From Flavobacterium sp. BFFFF1 (lineage in GTDB: Bacteria > Bacteroidota > Bacteroidia > Flavobacteriales > Flavobacteriaceae), in contig NZ_NKJE01000016.1 of assembly GCF_002256285.1 (NCBI RefSeq), positions 1 through 64,000 on the forward strand: a stretch of 64,000 bases of DNA. The letters are read 5' to 3'. Below are positions 34,401-42,655 of this stretch, piece after piece. Under the pieces are notes generated by a model. The model saw only the letters and a list, made by a program, of their open reading frames with translations. It searched no databases and was not told the DNA's origin. The stretch's first letter is position 1. Each line of letters starts with the position of its first letter. The translations under genes and the position numbers were made by a program.

Positions 34401-34435
34401 GAGATCAAACAAAGCCGTAAGAAAGATTGAAGCAT
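31418..34435 (-). CDS. GH3 beta-N-acetylhexosaminidase fused to a serine beta-lactamase-like domain (lipoprotein)
   Basis: 1005 residues. Lipoprotein signal with lipobox Cys about 21 (FFATNC). Residues about 70-410 form a GH3 domain with the NagZ-type motif GKHFPGHGDTETDSHYALP and the catalytic-Asp segment GLVFTDALNMKA; about 440-610 is a GH3 C-terminal domain. Residues about 640-1005 form a beta-lactamase/esterase-type domain with the nucleophile motif DLASLTK (SxxK), YSDF at the YxN position and HTGFTG near the end. A combined muropeptide glycosidase and peptidase or esterase in the periplasm is the natural reading. It is the last gene of a seven-gene run and is adjacent to other envelope genes. 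Confidence 0.92.
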   Translation of the reverse strand: MLQSFLRLCLISIFAFFATNCAPKKNYNVNPVNPVIDTVHQFKQNELGNDASKGRDKFPFLKDSDAENRWVDSVYRKMDFSEKLGQLFMVSAYSNKDSVHFNAIDRLIRDYKIGGLIFFQGGPVRQAKLTNRYQSKSKIPLFIAIDAEWGVSMRLDSTYRFPWNMTLGAIKDKSLVERVGAQMGKESKRLGVNFNFAPVLDINTNPKNPIIGFRSFGEDKYNVTNSAVALMKGVQGQGVFSTGKHFPGHGDTETDSHYALPLVNFSKERLEQVELYPYRKMFDEGLVSVMVAHLNVPSLESRESYPSSISYNVVTDLLQKEMGFNGLVFTDALNMKAAANYRKPGEIDLEAFLAGNDMLLCPENVPTAIEKLCVAYQDTLISEERLAYSVKKILKFKYKAGLNNRRPVNTANLYSDINPSENTALQYQLFENAVTVLKSKDAILPIRHLENNRIAYVKIGDDSNAAFLSTLKKYTDVTEVSDTNIDSLNVKLKNFDLVIAGFHKSDKAWKSHAFSQAEIEFVQQLAKQNKVILDVFTKPYSLSAIPDFSDVEGLIVSYQNADIAQEVSAEVIFGAVDAKGKLPVTINDEFKVNFGLTTEKLNRLGFTAPENVGMNPSVLSKIDAVAQAAIDQKMTPGAQILVARKGKVIYQKSFGYYTFDNLRKVQNADIYDLASLTKILATLPNVMLAYDKGKVNLNTKLGTMLPIFEKTDKKDIGFKELLSHFAGFEAWIPFYKSTLDSNKVPLEKYYRKIPQGEFTSQVADSLYIEKNYNETIMKAIADSKLSGKRVYKYSDFTFLILKEYLEKINHKSLDVLAYENFYKILGANNTLFNPLQKVNKTDIPPTEIDNYFRHQLLQGYVHDMAAAMEGGVAGHAGLFSNAMDVAKIMQMYLQKGNYGGHAFFSEKTFTDFNTCYFCSEGNRRALGFDKQQLPGTQGPTCGCVSASSFGHTGFTGTYAWADPETEIVYIFLSNRTYPDSMAPNALSKGNVRENIQKIIQEAIVK

Positions 34436-34444
34436 GATAATTTT

Positions 34445-34927
34445 TTAAAAAAAACGGCTGTGCCAGCTTTCGTCTGCGGGGATTTCCCATGAATTTTTGT
34501 ATTCCGCGATATTGTTGACAAGATTATTAAAGACAATAGTATTTCCTGAAACCGCTTTTTCTTTGGCCATTTTTTTAAAATCGACCAACGACTTGTGTGC
34601 AATATGTTGACCCAATTTGTAGGTTACATTCATTTTATCCAGCAAATCGACTCCAAACTCGAGTTCAAGGCTTTGGATAAACTGCACTGAAGCATCGATC
34701 GAACAGCCGGTTGCGGCTTGTACGGAAGTATCGACGGCGATGATTATAAACCGGTTGTATTTGAGCTCAAAAGAGGCCTGGAGGTCATGTCCGTGGGCAG
34801 TCCATTGGGCTAAAAAATCGTTAAGCAATAATTCTATCCTCTGAAATTCTTCGTCAGTGAATTTTCGATTAGACTGATAAATCCAGATTTTGGATTCTTC
34901 CGGTAAACTTTCAAAAGGAACGTACAT
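34445..34927 (-). CDS. Conserved protein often labelled 'ABC transporter ATPase', without ATPase motifs
   Basis: 160 residues (MYVPFESLPEESKIWIYQSNRKF...). I recall homologues in Flavobacteriia carrying the label 'ABC transporter ATPase', but no Walker A, Walker B or signature sequence is present and the length is far too short. The visible pattern is an alpha/beta fold with FELKYNRFIIIAVD, SIDASVQFIQSLELEFGVDLLDK and a VFNNLV segment. Function unknown; a cytoplasmic protein by the lack of signals. It starts 11 bp after the CCG Fe-S protein gene and ends 9 bp before the GH3 gene, so it is part of the same transcript. Confidence 0.82.
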   Translation of the reverse strand: MYVPFESLPEESKIWIYQSNRKFTDEEFQRIELLLNDFLAQWTAHGHDLQASFELKYNRFIIIAVDTSVQAATGCSIDASVQFIQSLELEFGVDLLDKMNVTYKLGQHIAHKSLVDFKKMAKEKAVSGNTIVFNNLVNNIAEYKNSWEIPADESWHSRFF

Positions 34928-34938
34928 GTTGTTGTTTT

Positions 34939-35730
34939 TTATAAATCCTGGGCATTGGCGATCAACTCAGCGACATCCATCACTTTTACATTTGCTTCGC
35001 GTTCTTTATTTTTTACACCATCTGTCAGCATTGTGTTGCAGAATGGACATCCGGCTGCAATAATCTGCGGCGCAGTTTCAAGCGCATCCTCGGTACGTTC
35101 CACGTTTACTTCTTTGTCGCCGGACTCTGCATCCTTAAACATTTGCGCGCCTCCTGCACCACAGCACAGGCCGTTTGCACGTGATCGTTTCATCTCCACC
35201 AGTTCCGCATCGAGTTTTTGAATCAGGTCACGTGGTGCTTCGTAGATATTATTGGCACGGCCCAAATAACAGGGGTCATGGAAAGTAATGCGTTTGCCCT
35301 TAAACTGCCCACCTTCAATGGTCAGTCTTCCGTCATCAAGCAGTGATTTCAGGAATTGGGTGTGGTGGATTACTTCGTATTTACCTCCCAGTTCCGGATA
35401 CTCATTTTTGATCGTATTAAAGCAATGAGGGCATGCCGTTACGATTTTTTTGGCTTCGTAAGCGTTCAGCACCTGGATGTTCATCATGGCCTGCATCTGA
35501 AATAAAAACTCGTTGCCTGCCCGTTTTGCCGGGTCTCCGGTGCAGCTTTCTTCCGTGCCAAGAACCGCAAACGAAACGCCGGCGCGGTTCAACAAACGCA
35601 CAAACGCCTTCGTGATTTTTTTTGCCCTGTCGTCAAAACTACCTGCACAGCCAACCCAAAACAAAACCTCGGGTTGTTTCCCTTCTGCGAGCATTTCGGC
35701 CATTGTTGGCACAATTAAATTATCTGCCAT
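34939..35730 (-). CDS. CCG-domain (Fe-S)-binding oxidoreductase subunit, HdrB/LutA type
   Basis: 263 residues with two cysteine-rich CCG domains: a first copy with GCAGSFDDRAKK, ESCTGDPAKR and ACPHCFNTIKNEYPELGG, and a second with FHDPCYLGRANN, GLCCGAGGA and AGCPFCNTML. Such subunits (HdrB, GlpC, LutA, SdhE) bind a non-cubane cluster and pass electrons to a disulfide or quinone partner. The membrane 4Fe-4S protein at 36317-37654 is the likely partner, making a two-part electron-transfer complex. The substrate is unknown. Confidence 0.93.
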   Translation of the reverse strand: MADNLIVPTMAEMLAEGKQPEVLFWVGCAGSFDDRAKKITKAFVRLLNRAGVSFAVLGTEESCTGDPAKRAGNEFLFQMQAMMNIQVLNAYEAKKIVTACPHCFNTIKNEYPELGGKYEVIHHTQFLKSLLDDGRLTIEGGQFKGKRITFHDPCYLGRANNIYEAPRDLIQKLDAELVEMKRSRANGLCCGAGGAQMFKDAESGDKEVNVERTEDALETAPQIIAAGCPFCNTMLTDGVKNKEREANVKVMDVAELIANAQDL

Positions 35731-35784
35731 ATATTTTGTTTAATATTACAATGTGCAAAACTGCACCATTGTAAAGTTTTCATA

Positions 35785-36228
35785 CTAGTGCTTTCCGTCA
35801 TCGAAAACCTGGATGGTAACCTCCTTCTCAATCAGGTCCGTAAATTTTCCGCGATAACGCGTTGCTTTCACCAAATGATTGTCAATCCAATGGTAATTTC
35901 CACCTCGTGGCTTACCGAAAACTATTCCGTGGTACTTGAATCCGTGTTTTTTCAGCCAAATTTCAGTATACTCGCGATGTGCCTCAGTTCTTGACGTAAA
36001 AAAGAAAATAATGTGGCCTTCGTCATACCATTTGTTTAATGTAATAAGTGCATCCGGGTACAATTCTGCTGTCAACATTCTTTCTGGCTCTTCATTCGGA
36101 ATATCATCACAAACCGTTCCATCGATGTCAATGAGGTAATTTTTAATCCCTTCAGGCAAAATCGGGCTTATTTTGTGTCCGTTTTCAGTTGCTTCCTGTA
36201 GATTTTTTTCAATTTCGTCTGCTTTCAT
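35785..36228 (-). CDS. HAD-superfamily phosphatase-like protein
   Basis: 147 residues. The HAD nucleophile motif is NYLIDIDGTVCDD (DxDGT, about residues 32-38), motif II is FFFTSRTEAHREYTEIWLKKHGF, and the C-terminal motif is GKPRGGNYHWIDNHLVKATRYRG. It is small and without a cap domain. I recall relatives annotated as phosphoheptose isomerase, but no SIS fold features are visible, so that name would be wrong. Its position between the two Fe-S genes is unexplained. The 54- and 88-bp spacings still allow one transcript. Confidence 0.82.
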   Translation of the reverse strand: MKADEIEKNLQEATENGHKISPILPEGIKNYLIDIDGTVCDDIPNEEPERMLTAELYPDALITLNKWYDEGHIIFFFTSRTEAHREYTEIWLKKHGFKYHGIVFGKPRGGNYHWIDNHLVKATRYRGKFTDLIEKEVTIQVFDDGKH

Positions 36229-36316
36229 TTTCGTTTTGTTTCTAATTATTTTTATTTAAAAATGGATTAAAAACACCCTTAACCTCACCTATAAGAGAAT
36301 TTTTACTTCTGTTGTA

Positions 36317-37654
36317 TTAATTGTTTTCGTTTTTCCAGTTAAGCCTGTCCTGCTGATTGTATTGCCACGGCGCGCCATTGTTTTCAATATTCGTCATCAT
36401 TGCATTCAGTGACATCGGTGCTGCACTCTGTTCCATTACAAGATACCTCCTCATATCCATAATAATGGAGAGCGGGCTGATGTTTACAGGGCATTCCTCT
36501 ACACAGGCATTACAAGATGTACAAGCCCAAAGTTCTTCTGGCGTGATATAATCATTTAAAAGGGTTTTGCCGTCGTCAACAAAAATCCCTTTATTGGCAT
36601 CCATATTTCTGCCTACTTCCTCAAGTCTATCGCGCGTATCCATCATGATTTTCCTTGGAGAAAGCTTCTTACCTGTAATATTCGCCGGGCATGATGAAGT
36701 ACATCGTCCACACTCTGTGCACGTATAGGCATTCAGCAATTGAACCCAATTCAGGTCCTGTACGTCGCTCGCTCCAAACTTAGCAGGAACCGCGCTGGCG
36801 TCAGGAGCTGGCGCTGCAAAAGGATCTGCATTGGGATCGAGCATTAATTTCACTTCATTGGTGACCGATTCCAGGTTGTCAAATTTTCCTTTCGGATTCA
36901 GATCCGCATAATACGTATTTGGAAATGCCAGTAAAATGTGGAGGTGTTTCGAGAAATAAAGGTAGTTCAGGAATATCAGGATGCCGGTGATGTGAAGCCA
37001 CCACGCACCACGTTCCATCATATAAACAAAATTATTTGAAACGCCATCAAACAACACTGAGATATACTGGCTTATGGGAAACGAACCAGCTTCATGAAAA
37101 TCCATAAACCCGCCATTTACATGCTGTAAATGATAATCAGCACCGTTCATAATCAGGAACAGGCTCATCAACACGACTTCAAAATAAAGGATGTAATTGG
37201 CATCACTTTTTGGCCACCCTTTTAAATCGGAATGGATAAAACGCTTTAACCTAATGACGTTCCTCCTGGCCAGGAAAATAATCACTGCCACCAACACCAG
37301 CGCGGCAAGTATTTCAAAAGAACCTATAAGAATGTCGTAAACGATGCCAAGAAACGAAAAAATACGATGCGTTCCGAACAGGCCGTCAATGACAATCTCC
37401 AACACTTCGATGTTGATGATCACAAATCCAACATACTCGTTGATATGAAGAAATCCTGCAATGGGCCGCCTAACCATTTTGGACTGGCCTAACGCAATAA
37501 GCGCCATGTTTTTCCAACGCAAAGAAGGATTGTCAGATCGATTAACATCACGCCCGAGATTGATGTTCCGAATTATTTTTTTTACGTTCAAGGTAAAGTA
37601 ACCAATTCCAAGACCCAAAATTATGGCAAATAAAATATTGTCAAGATAATGCAT
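36317..37654 (-). CDS. Membrane-bound 4Fe-4S electron-transfer protein (HdrC/NarI-like)
   Basis: 445 residues: five to six hydrophobic segments in the first 260 residues (with histidines in HINEYVGF and WWLHITGILIFLNYLY, possible haem or quinone ligands), a linker rich in Ala/Pro, and two cluster motifs CTECGRCTSSCP and CTSCNACVEECP at about 315-400. The layout fits a quinone-linked subunit that passes electrons to a CCG-domain partner such as the product of 34939-35730. It begins 5 bp after the MCE protein gene. The electron acceptor or donor cannot be read from the sequence. Confidence 0.9.
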   Translation of the reverse strand: MHYLDNILFAIILGLGIGYFTLNVKKIIRNINLGRDVNRSDNPSLRWKNMALIALGQSKMVRRPIAGFLHINEYVGFVIINIEVLEIVIDGLFGTHRIFSFLGIVYDILIGSFEILAALVLVAVIIFLARRNVIRLKRFIHSDLKGWPKSDANYILYFEVVLMSLFLIMNGADYHLQHVNGGFMDFHEAGSFPISQYISVLFDGVSNNFVYMMERGAWWLHITGILIFLNYLYFSKHLHILLAFPNTYYADLNPKGKFDNLESVTNEVKLMLDPNADPFAAPAPDASAVPAKFGASDVQDLNWVQLLNAYTCTECGRCTSSCPANITGKKLSPRKIMMDTRDRLEEVGRNMDANKGIFVDDGKTLLNDYITPEELWACTSCNACVEECPVNISPLSIIMDMRRYLVMEQSAAPMSLNAMMTNIENNGAPWQYNQQDRLNWKNENN

Positions 37655-37659
37655 AGGCG

Positions 37660-38625
37660 TTACAATTTAGAAGTAGCAGGATCTTCAGCCGGCACTTTAT
37701 AGGGTTTATTCTTTTTTCCAAAAAGCGACACATTGATGTAGCGCGTTGGATTGAGTCTCAGGTCTTGCAGAAGCAGCTCAAGTTCCTTGGATGTCTTTGC
37801 AAAGTTATTGTACAACGTTTCATCCTTAATTAATTTACCCACCGTACCTTTACCAGAATTCAGATCAGACATTATTTTATCGACACTTGCCAGTGTAGCT
37901 TCCAGTTTCCTGATGCTTTTCCCGATGTCGGCTTTGGCGATTGTATCGGAAACTTTGGCGAAATTGGCTGCAGTCTTATCAAAATTAGTGATGGTGCTTC
38001 CAATTTTTGTTTTATTCTCCGCAAGCATATCGTTGACTTTTATAGACGCGCCTTTAAATTCGGCGAGCGTTTCATTCAGGTTTGCAATACTGCTTCTAAG
38101 GTTTTGTTTGGTTTTCTCGTCAAAAACCTGATTGAGGTTCACCACCATAAGGTTTGCATTCTCCAGCAGCTTTTCTACTTTTTCCTTTATCGGCTTGATT
38201 TGATCGGCCAATTGGTCAGTAAGTCCCGCTTTGTTTGAGGCACGGAGGTAATCTCCATCATTAATAAGAGCACTATCCTGCAGGTTAGGCAATATCGCGA
38301 TTTGTTTCCCTCCTAGAAACGGACTTGGCGAATACAATTCGGCAATGCTCGATTTACCAATCGGGAAATCATTTTTAATCTGGAGTTCCACCGTTAGCCT
38401 CCCTGTTTTCTTATCGATGTCAAACTTATTTACTTTCCCGACCGTAAATCCGTTTATCGTTACCGGAGCCGAAAGCGTCAGGCCTTCAATATTGTCGTAT
38501 TGAACGTACACTAATTTATAATCGGTAAACAAATCTCGTCCTTTTAAAAAATAATAGCCCCAAATAAATAATAATATTGAGGCAATGACTAGAATGGCGG
38601 TTTTAATCTCTCGTGAAATTTTCAA
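37660..38625 (-). CDS. MlaD/MCE-family lipid-transport protein
   Basis: 321 residues. N-terminal membrane anchor (residues 9-26), then an MCE domain (about 38-115) with YVQYDNIEGLTLSAPVTINGFTVGKV and the YSPSPFLGGKQIAI segment, then a long helical part (about 125-300) likely to form a coiled coil as in MlaD/PqiB-type periplasmic tubes, ending in GKGTVGKLIKDETLYNN. MCE proteins carry phospholipids between the membranes. No Mla ATPase or permease is adjacent, so the partner transporter must lie elsewhere. Directly upstream is the amidase gene. Confidence 0.93.
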   Translation of the reverse strand: MKISREIKTAILVIASILLFIWGYYFLKGRDLFTDYKLVYVQYDNIEGLTLSAPVTINGFTVGKVNKFDIDKKTGRLTVELQIKNDFPIGKSSIAELYSPSPFLGGKQIAILPNLQDSALINDGDYLRASNKAGLTDQLADQIKPIKEKVEKLLENANLMVVNLNQVFDEKTKQNLRSSIANLNETLAEFKGASIKVNDMLAENKTKIGSTITNFDKTAANFAKVSDTIAKADIGKSIRKLEATLASVDKIMSDLNSGKGTVGKLIKDETLYNNFAKTSKELELLLQDLRLNPTRYINVSLFGKKNKPYKVPAEDPATSKL

Positions 38626-38670
38626 AGCTTATTTTTTAACAAAAATAAAATAAATAATTGGATTGGGTGT

Positions 38671-39837
38671 TTATTTTAAAGCTTCCTGTATTGTAATTTT
38701 TCTACCATCCCTGAACGCTATCAGGTACGCCGAATCAAATCCTTTGGCTTTGGCTTCGGCAAGGTTTTGTTTGGCTTCGTTATAATCGGTAGTTTCGCCA
38801 TACATATATTTATACAGCGTTCCATTGTCAGACGTTACAGAAATATTTTTAAGCCCTTTAAAATTTGACGGCGTGGTTTCAAGTTTTTTACCGCTTGCAG
38901 ATATTTGTACTTTAAATATAACCTTCCCGTTGGCGACTTCCGTCTTATCAATTGGTTTATCCACTTGAACTGGCGCATTGCCCGGCGTCGGCTTGTCTTC
39001 GTCCGCGGTTGATTTTACGGGCTCGATCCGTTGCGAAGGCTTGATTTCGTTCTCATTTTCTCCGCTTCCGAAATAATCTTTCTTGTAACTTACAATGGCA
39101 TTCGCAATGGCCTGTGCAATTTCCATCTGGCCCTCTTCAGTATCAAGGTCACCACCTTCTTTTGGGTTTGAAATAAAACCCATTTCAATCAAAACCCTTG
39201 GCATAAACGCTTTGTGGAGCACCATGTAAGGCGCCTGTTTTACCCCGCGATCCCGTTTCTTAAGGTCGTTGGTAAATCGCTTTTGTATTTTACTGGCAAG
39301 CGCTATACTATTTTCAAGATTTTCTTCCACCATAAGCGTTGTGTTCACAATAGATTCCGGTGAATTTGGGTCAAAACCGTCATATTTCTCCTTGTAATCC
39401 TTCTCCATGGTGATAACCTCATTTTCACGTTTTGCCACAGCAAGTGCGGAAGCGTTCTTAGACATACCCATTACGTGCGTCTCTGTTCCATAGGCAGCCG
39501 TATTCGGATTCGCATTGCAATGTATGGAGACAAAAATGTTGGCATCAGCGCGGTTTGCGATATTGGCGCGCTCAACGAGATCAATAAATACATCGGTCTT
39601 CCTGGTATAATTTACCTCGAAAGCAGACATTCCTTCAAGGATTTTTCCCACCTTCAATGCCACCGAAAGTGCGATGTTCTTTTCAACGTGGCCATTATAA
39701 ACTGCTCCGAAATCTTTACCGCCGTGACCGGCATCCAATGTAACCTTAAATTTTGTGCCTTTCTGAGCAAAAACCGCTGCCGAGGAAAAGCATAATAACA
39801 ACAGGAATAAAGGTTTGATTTTATGGGAAAAATTCAT
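38671..39837 (-). CDS. N-acetylmuramoyl-L-alanine amidase with C-terminal SPOR-like domain
   Basis: 388 residues. Signal peptide 1-25 (FSSAAVFAQ end). Amidase_3 domain from about 28 to 245: KVTLDAGHGGKDFGAVYNG with the first zinc His, NIALSVALKVGKIL with the conserved Glu region, SIHCNANPN and the final MLKHKAFMPRVLIEMGFISNPKE-type segment with catalytic Glu. The C-terminal IFKVQISASGK...YNEAKQNLAEAKAKGFDSAYLIAF part is a SPOR-like domain that binds denuded septal glycan. It cleaves the amide between muramic acid and peptide, probably at division. First gene of the seven-gene run, divergent from lptD. Confidence 0.93.
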   Translation of the reverse strand: MNFSHKIKPLFLLLLCFSSAAVFAQKGTKFKVTLDAGHGGKDFGAVYNGHVEKNIALSVALKVGKILEGMSAFEVNYTRKTDVFIDLVERANIANRADANIFVSIHCNANPNTAAYGTETHVMGMSKNASALAVAKRENEVITMEKDYKEKYDGFDPNSPESIVNTTLMVEENLENSIALASKIQKRFTNDLKKRDRGVKQAPYMVLHKAFMPRVLIEMGFISNPKEGGDLDTEEGQMEIAQAIANAIVSYKKDYFGSGENENEIKPSQRIEPVKSTADEDKPTPGNAPVQVDKPIDKTEVANGKVIFKVQISASGKKLETTPSNFKGLKNISVTSDNGTLYKYMYGETTDYNEAKQNLAEAKAKGFDSAYLIAFRDGRKITIQEALK

Positions 39838-39893
39838 ATTTTGGTTAAAAGTTAATTTTAGTAAAACCTTAGCGTATAATATTTAAAACTGAC

Positions 39894-39901
39894 TATTTTT
39901 G
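39894..39901 (+). promoter_or_regulatory. Bacteroidota -7 box for lptD
   Basis: TATTTTTG matches TAnnTTTG. It overlaps the TTG at 39899, the most upstream possible start of lptD, which therefore cannot be used if this promoter is real. Confidence 0.55.
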
Positions 39902-39919
39902 CAAAAAATAACTGTAAGT

Positions 39920-42637
39920 TTGACACCGGAAAAAGTAAGCCTAATTTTTACAAAAATAGTATTTAAACCTTTGCGGACAAACTTATTTCATATCGTTTTA
40001 TCAGCAACGTTCTTAACATTGGCAACTGCTAAAACGTATGCCCAGGACGTTAAAACCAACAAGTTTGAACTTCCTCCAAAACAAATTCCTGATTCTAATA
40101 AAGTTAACGCTCCCGAGGAAGTTAAATTGCCTCTTACCACGCAACAAGACCCCGACAAAAAACCAGTACTGACAGACATCATTAAACGCAAGGCAAAGGA
40201 CTATGAACGGATGAATGTCAAGACAAAAATCGGTACTTTGTACAATGAAGCAGAGCTGTATTATCAGGATGTGGAGTTGAAAGCGGGCATCATTCAGATC
40301 AACTACGAAAAAAACGAAATTTACGCGGGGCGCATCAAGGATTCCACCGGCGCATTGACACAGCGTCCGGTTTTCAAGCAGGGCAGCAACGTGATTGAAC
40401 CCGATTCCATCCGTTTTAATACAGAAACCAAAAAGGCATTAATCTGGAATTCAAGGACGAAGCAAATGGATTTCAACATCATTTCTGAAATTGCGAAGAA
40501 GGAAAATGATTCTGTTTATTTCTTAAAAAACAGCAAGTTCACCACCTCCGAAAACATTGATGATCCGGAGTATTTTATTCTCGCGACGAAAGCAAAATTT
40601 GTGCCGAAGAAGAAAGTGGTTTTAGGGTTTTCGAATCTCTGGATTGCAAACGTTCCCACACCGATTGCTATTCCGTTTGCCTTTTTCCCTATGACAGACA
40701 AGGGGCAGTCGGGTGTAATTATCCCAAGCTTTACAGACACAAACCGACAGGGTTATTCCCTTCAGAACGGCGGCTACTATTTTGCGCTAAGCGATAACTA
40801 TGACCTGACATTTCTCGGCGACTATTATACCAATGGCAGCTATGCGATGCGTTTCGAATCCCAATATGCAAAACGATACCGATTCGGCGGAAACATAAAC
40901 ATCCGTTTTGAAAACCAGATTAGCGGCGAGCGCGGACTTCCCGGTTATGGCAAGGCACGTGAATACAATATCCAATGGAGCCACCGGCAGGATTCAAAAT
41001 CAAATCCGAATGCCAAGTTTACGGCGTCGGTAAACCTTGGATCGAGTACTTACTTCACCAATTCCCTCAACCAGCAAAATGTGAGCGCCCGATTGAATAA
41101 TTCCCTTAGCTCAACCATCTCTTATTCAAGGACTTTCAACACGCTGCCGTTGGTAAATATCGCCATAGCCGCTACGCATACCCAAAACACTTCCACCAAA
41201 GCGATCAGCATGACGCTGCCTACTTTTACAGGAAGCGTCGACCGTGTGTATCCTTTTGCACCAAAAGATGGAATCAAGAAAGGTGTTATCAAGAACATTA
41301 ACCTACAGTACAATATCATTGCAGAAAACCGTTTTAATACGGTTGACTCGTTGTTTTTTAAACCAGAGATGTTTAAGAATGCCATGAATGGCGTAAAGCA
41401 CCAGATTCCGTTGAGTACCAATTTTAAATTTGCGAAATTTTTCAGTGTTCCCATTTCAGTGAATTACACCGAAGTATGGTACATTAAAACCACAAAAAAA
41501 GAATTTGACGATCAATTGAACAGAGTCGTAGACAAAGACCAAAATGGTTTTGATGCATTCCGGACGTATTCATTTAATACCGGGGTTGGAACGACCGTTT
41601 ATGGTACTTTTAACTTCGGTGAAAAAGCAAAGATAAAATCATTGCGGCACGTCATAAAACCATCTATCGGTTATGTTTACACCCCAAGTTTTGATCGGTA
41701 TTTCGACTATTATTACACAGACCCGTCCAAAACGGTTAGAAAACAGTACACGCGTTTCGCGAGCGGAATTTATGGCGGGCCAAGTGCCAGTTACTCGAAT
41801 GTTTTAAGTTTCGCTTTAAACAATACGCTGGAAGCGAAAGTAAAAGACCGGGACACGACCAAAACAGAATTAAAGAAAATTATACTGCTTAACAGCTTAA
41901 ATTTTCAGACTTCCTATGACATTTCTGCCGACTCATTGAAATGGAGCCCCGTGCGGTTTTCCGGAGGAACCGCTATCTTAAAGGAGAAAATGAACATTAA
42001 TTTTGGAGGCGCACTTGATCCATACACTATCAATAAGGCCGGCAGAACCATTAATGAATTTAATATCAACAATGGCGGAAGTTTGTTCCGTTTAACCAAT
42101 GCTTTCCTGACGGTTGGATATACGATTGATAGCAAAGGAGGCGAAAAGACCACCGGAAGTTCGGACAAGCAAAGCCAGCGAAACGGGGGACGTGACGACG
42201 ATCTCTTTGGCCGAAGTACTGACCTCAGTGACCGAAGGCAAAGCCAGTTCGATGACGATAAGACAGAAGACAACGACACACCTGCAGCCTTTTACCATAC
42301 GAAACTGCCATGGGATTTAAACCTCGCGTATTCGCTTTCCTACAGCAACAATAACCGTCAAAACGACATTGTGGGAAATTCACTGATGGTCTCAGGCAAT
42401 ATTGACCTGGCTCCGAAATGGAAAGTCGGGGTATCTACCGGTTATGACTTTGTCCAGAAGGGAATTACATTTACACAGCTTCGTTTTGAAAGGGATTTAT
42501 TGAGCTGGCGGATGGATTTCAGCTGGATTCCGATTGGTGACAATACTTCATGGGGATTTTTCATTGGGGTAAAATCCGGATTGTTGAGTGACCTGAAGTG
42601 GGAGAAAAGAAAAACTGCAGATCGGGTGATCCGCTAA
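39920..42637 (+). CDS. lptD: LPS-assembly protein LptD
   Basis: 905 residues from the TTG at 39920. Outer-membrane barrel that inserts LPS at the cell surface with LptE. Signal/anchor about residues 18-41 (NLFHIVLSATFLTLATAKTYAQ), OstA-like periplasmic beta-jellyroll (about 90-240; YYQDVELKAGIIQINYEKNEIYAG), then a large barrel domain with strand pairs such as FRTYSFNTGVGTTVYGTFNF and a terminal WIPIGDNTSWGFFIGVKSG. There is no in-frame ATG before the signal region; other possible starts are TTG 39899 (inside the -7 box) and TTG 39971. The next gene, ridA, follows after 18 bp. Confidence 0.88.
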   Translation: MTPEKVSLIFTKIVFKPLRTNLFHIVLSATFLTLATAKTYAQDVKTNKFELPPKQIPDSNKVNAPEEVKLPLTTQQDPDKKPVLTDIIKRKAKDYERMNVKTKIGTLYNEAELYYQDVELKAGIIQINYEKNEIYAGRIKDSTGALTQRPVFKQGSNVIEPDSIRFNTETKKALIWNSRTKQMDFNIISEIAKKENDSVYFLKNSKFTTSENIDDPEYFILATKAKFVPKKKVVLGFSNLWIANVPTPIAIPFAFFPMTDKGQSGVIIPSFTDTNRQGYSLQNGGYYFALSDNYDLTFLGDYYTNGSYAMRFESQYAKRYRFGGNINIRFENQISGERGLPGYGKAREYNIQWSHRQDSKSNPNAKFTASVNLGSSTYFTNSLNQQNVSARLNNSLSSTISYSRTFNTLPLVNIAIAATHTQNTSTKAISMTLPTFTGSVDRVYPFAPKDGIKKGVIKNINLQYNIIAENRFNTVDSLFFKPEMFKNAMNGVKHQIPLSTNFKFAKFFSVPISVNYTEVWYIKTTKKEFDDQLNRVVDKDQNGFDAFRTYSFNTGVGTTVYGTFNFGEKAKIKSLRHVIKPSIGYVYTPSFDRYFDYYYTDPSKTVRKQYTRFASGIYGGPSASYSNVLSFALNNTLEAKVKDRDTTKTELKKIILLNSLNFQTSYDISADSLKWSPVRFSGGTAILKEKMNINFGGALDPYTINKAGRTINEFNINNGGSLFRLTNAFLTVGYTIDSKGGEKTTGSSDKQSQRNGGRDDDLFGRSTDLSDRRQSQFDDDKTEDNDTPAAFYHTKLPWDLNLAYSLSYSNNNRQNDIVGNSLMVSGNIDLAPKWKVGVSTGYDFVQKGITFTQLRFERDLLSWRMDFSWIPIGDNTSWGFFIGVKSGLLSDLKWEKRKTADRVIR

Positions 42638-42655
42638 ACAAATAACAACTATACC

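Noticed and set aside
34445..34927. ABC transporter ATPase
   Set aside because: No Walker A, Walker B or signature motif; too short.
35785..36228. Phosphoheptose isomerase
   Set aside because: The motifs are those of a HAD phosphatase (DIDGT, TSR, GKPRGG), with no SIS-domain features.
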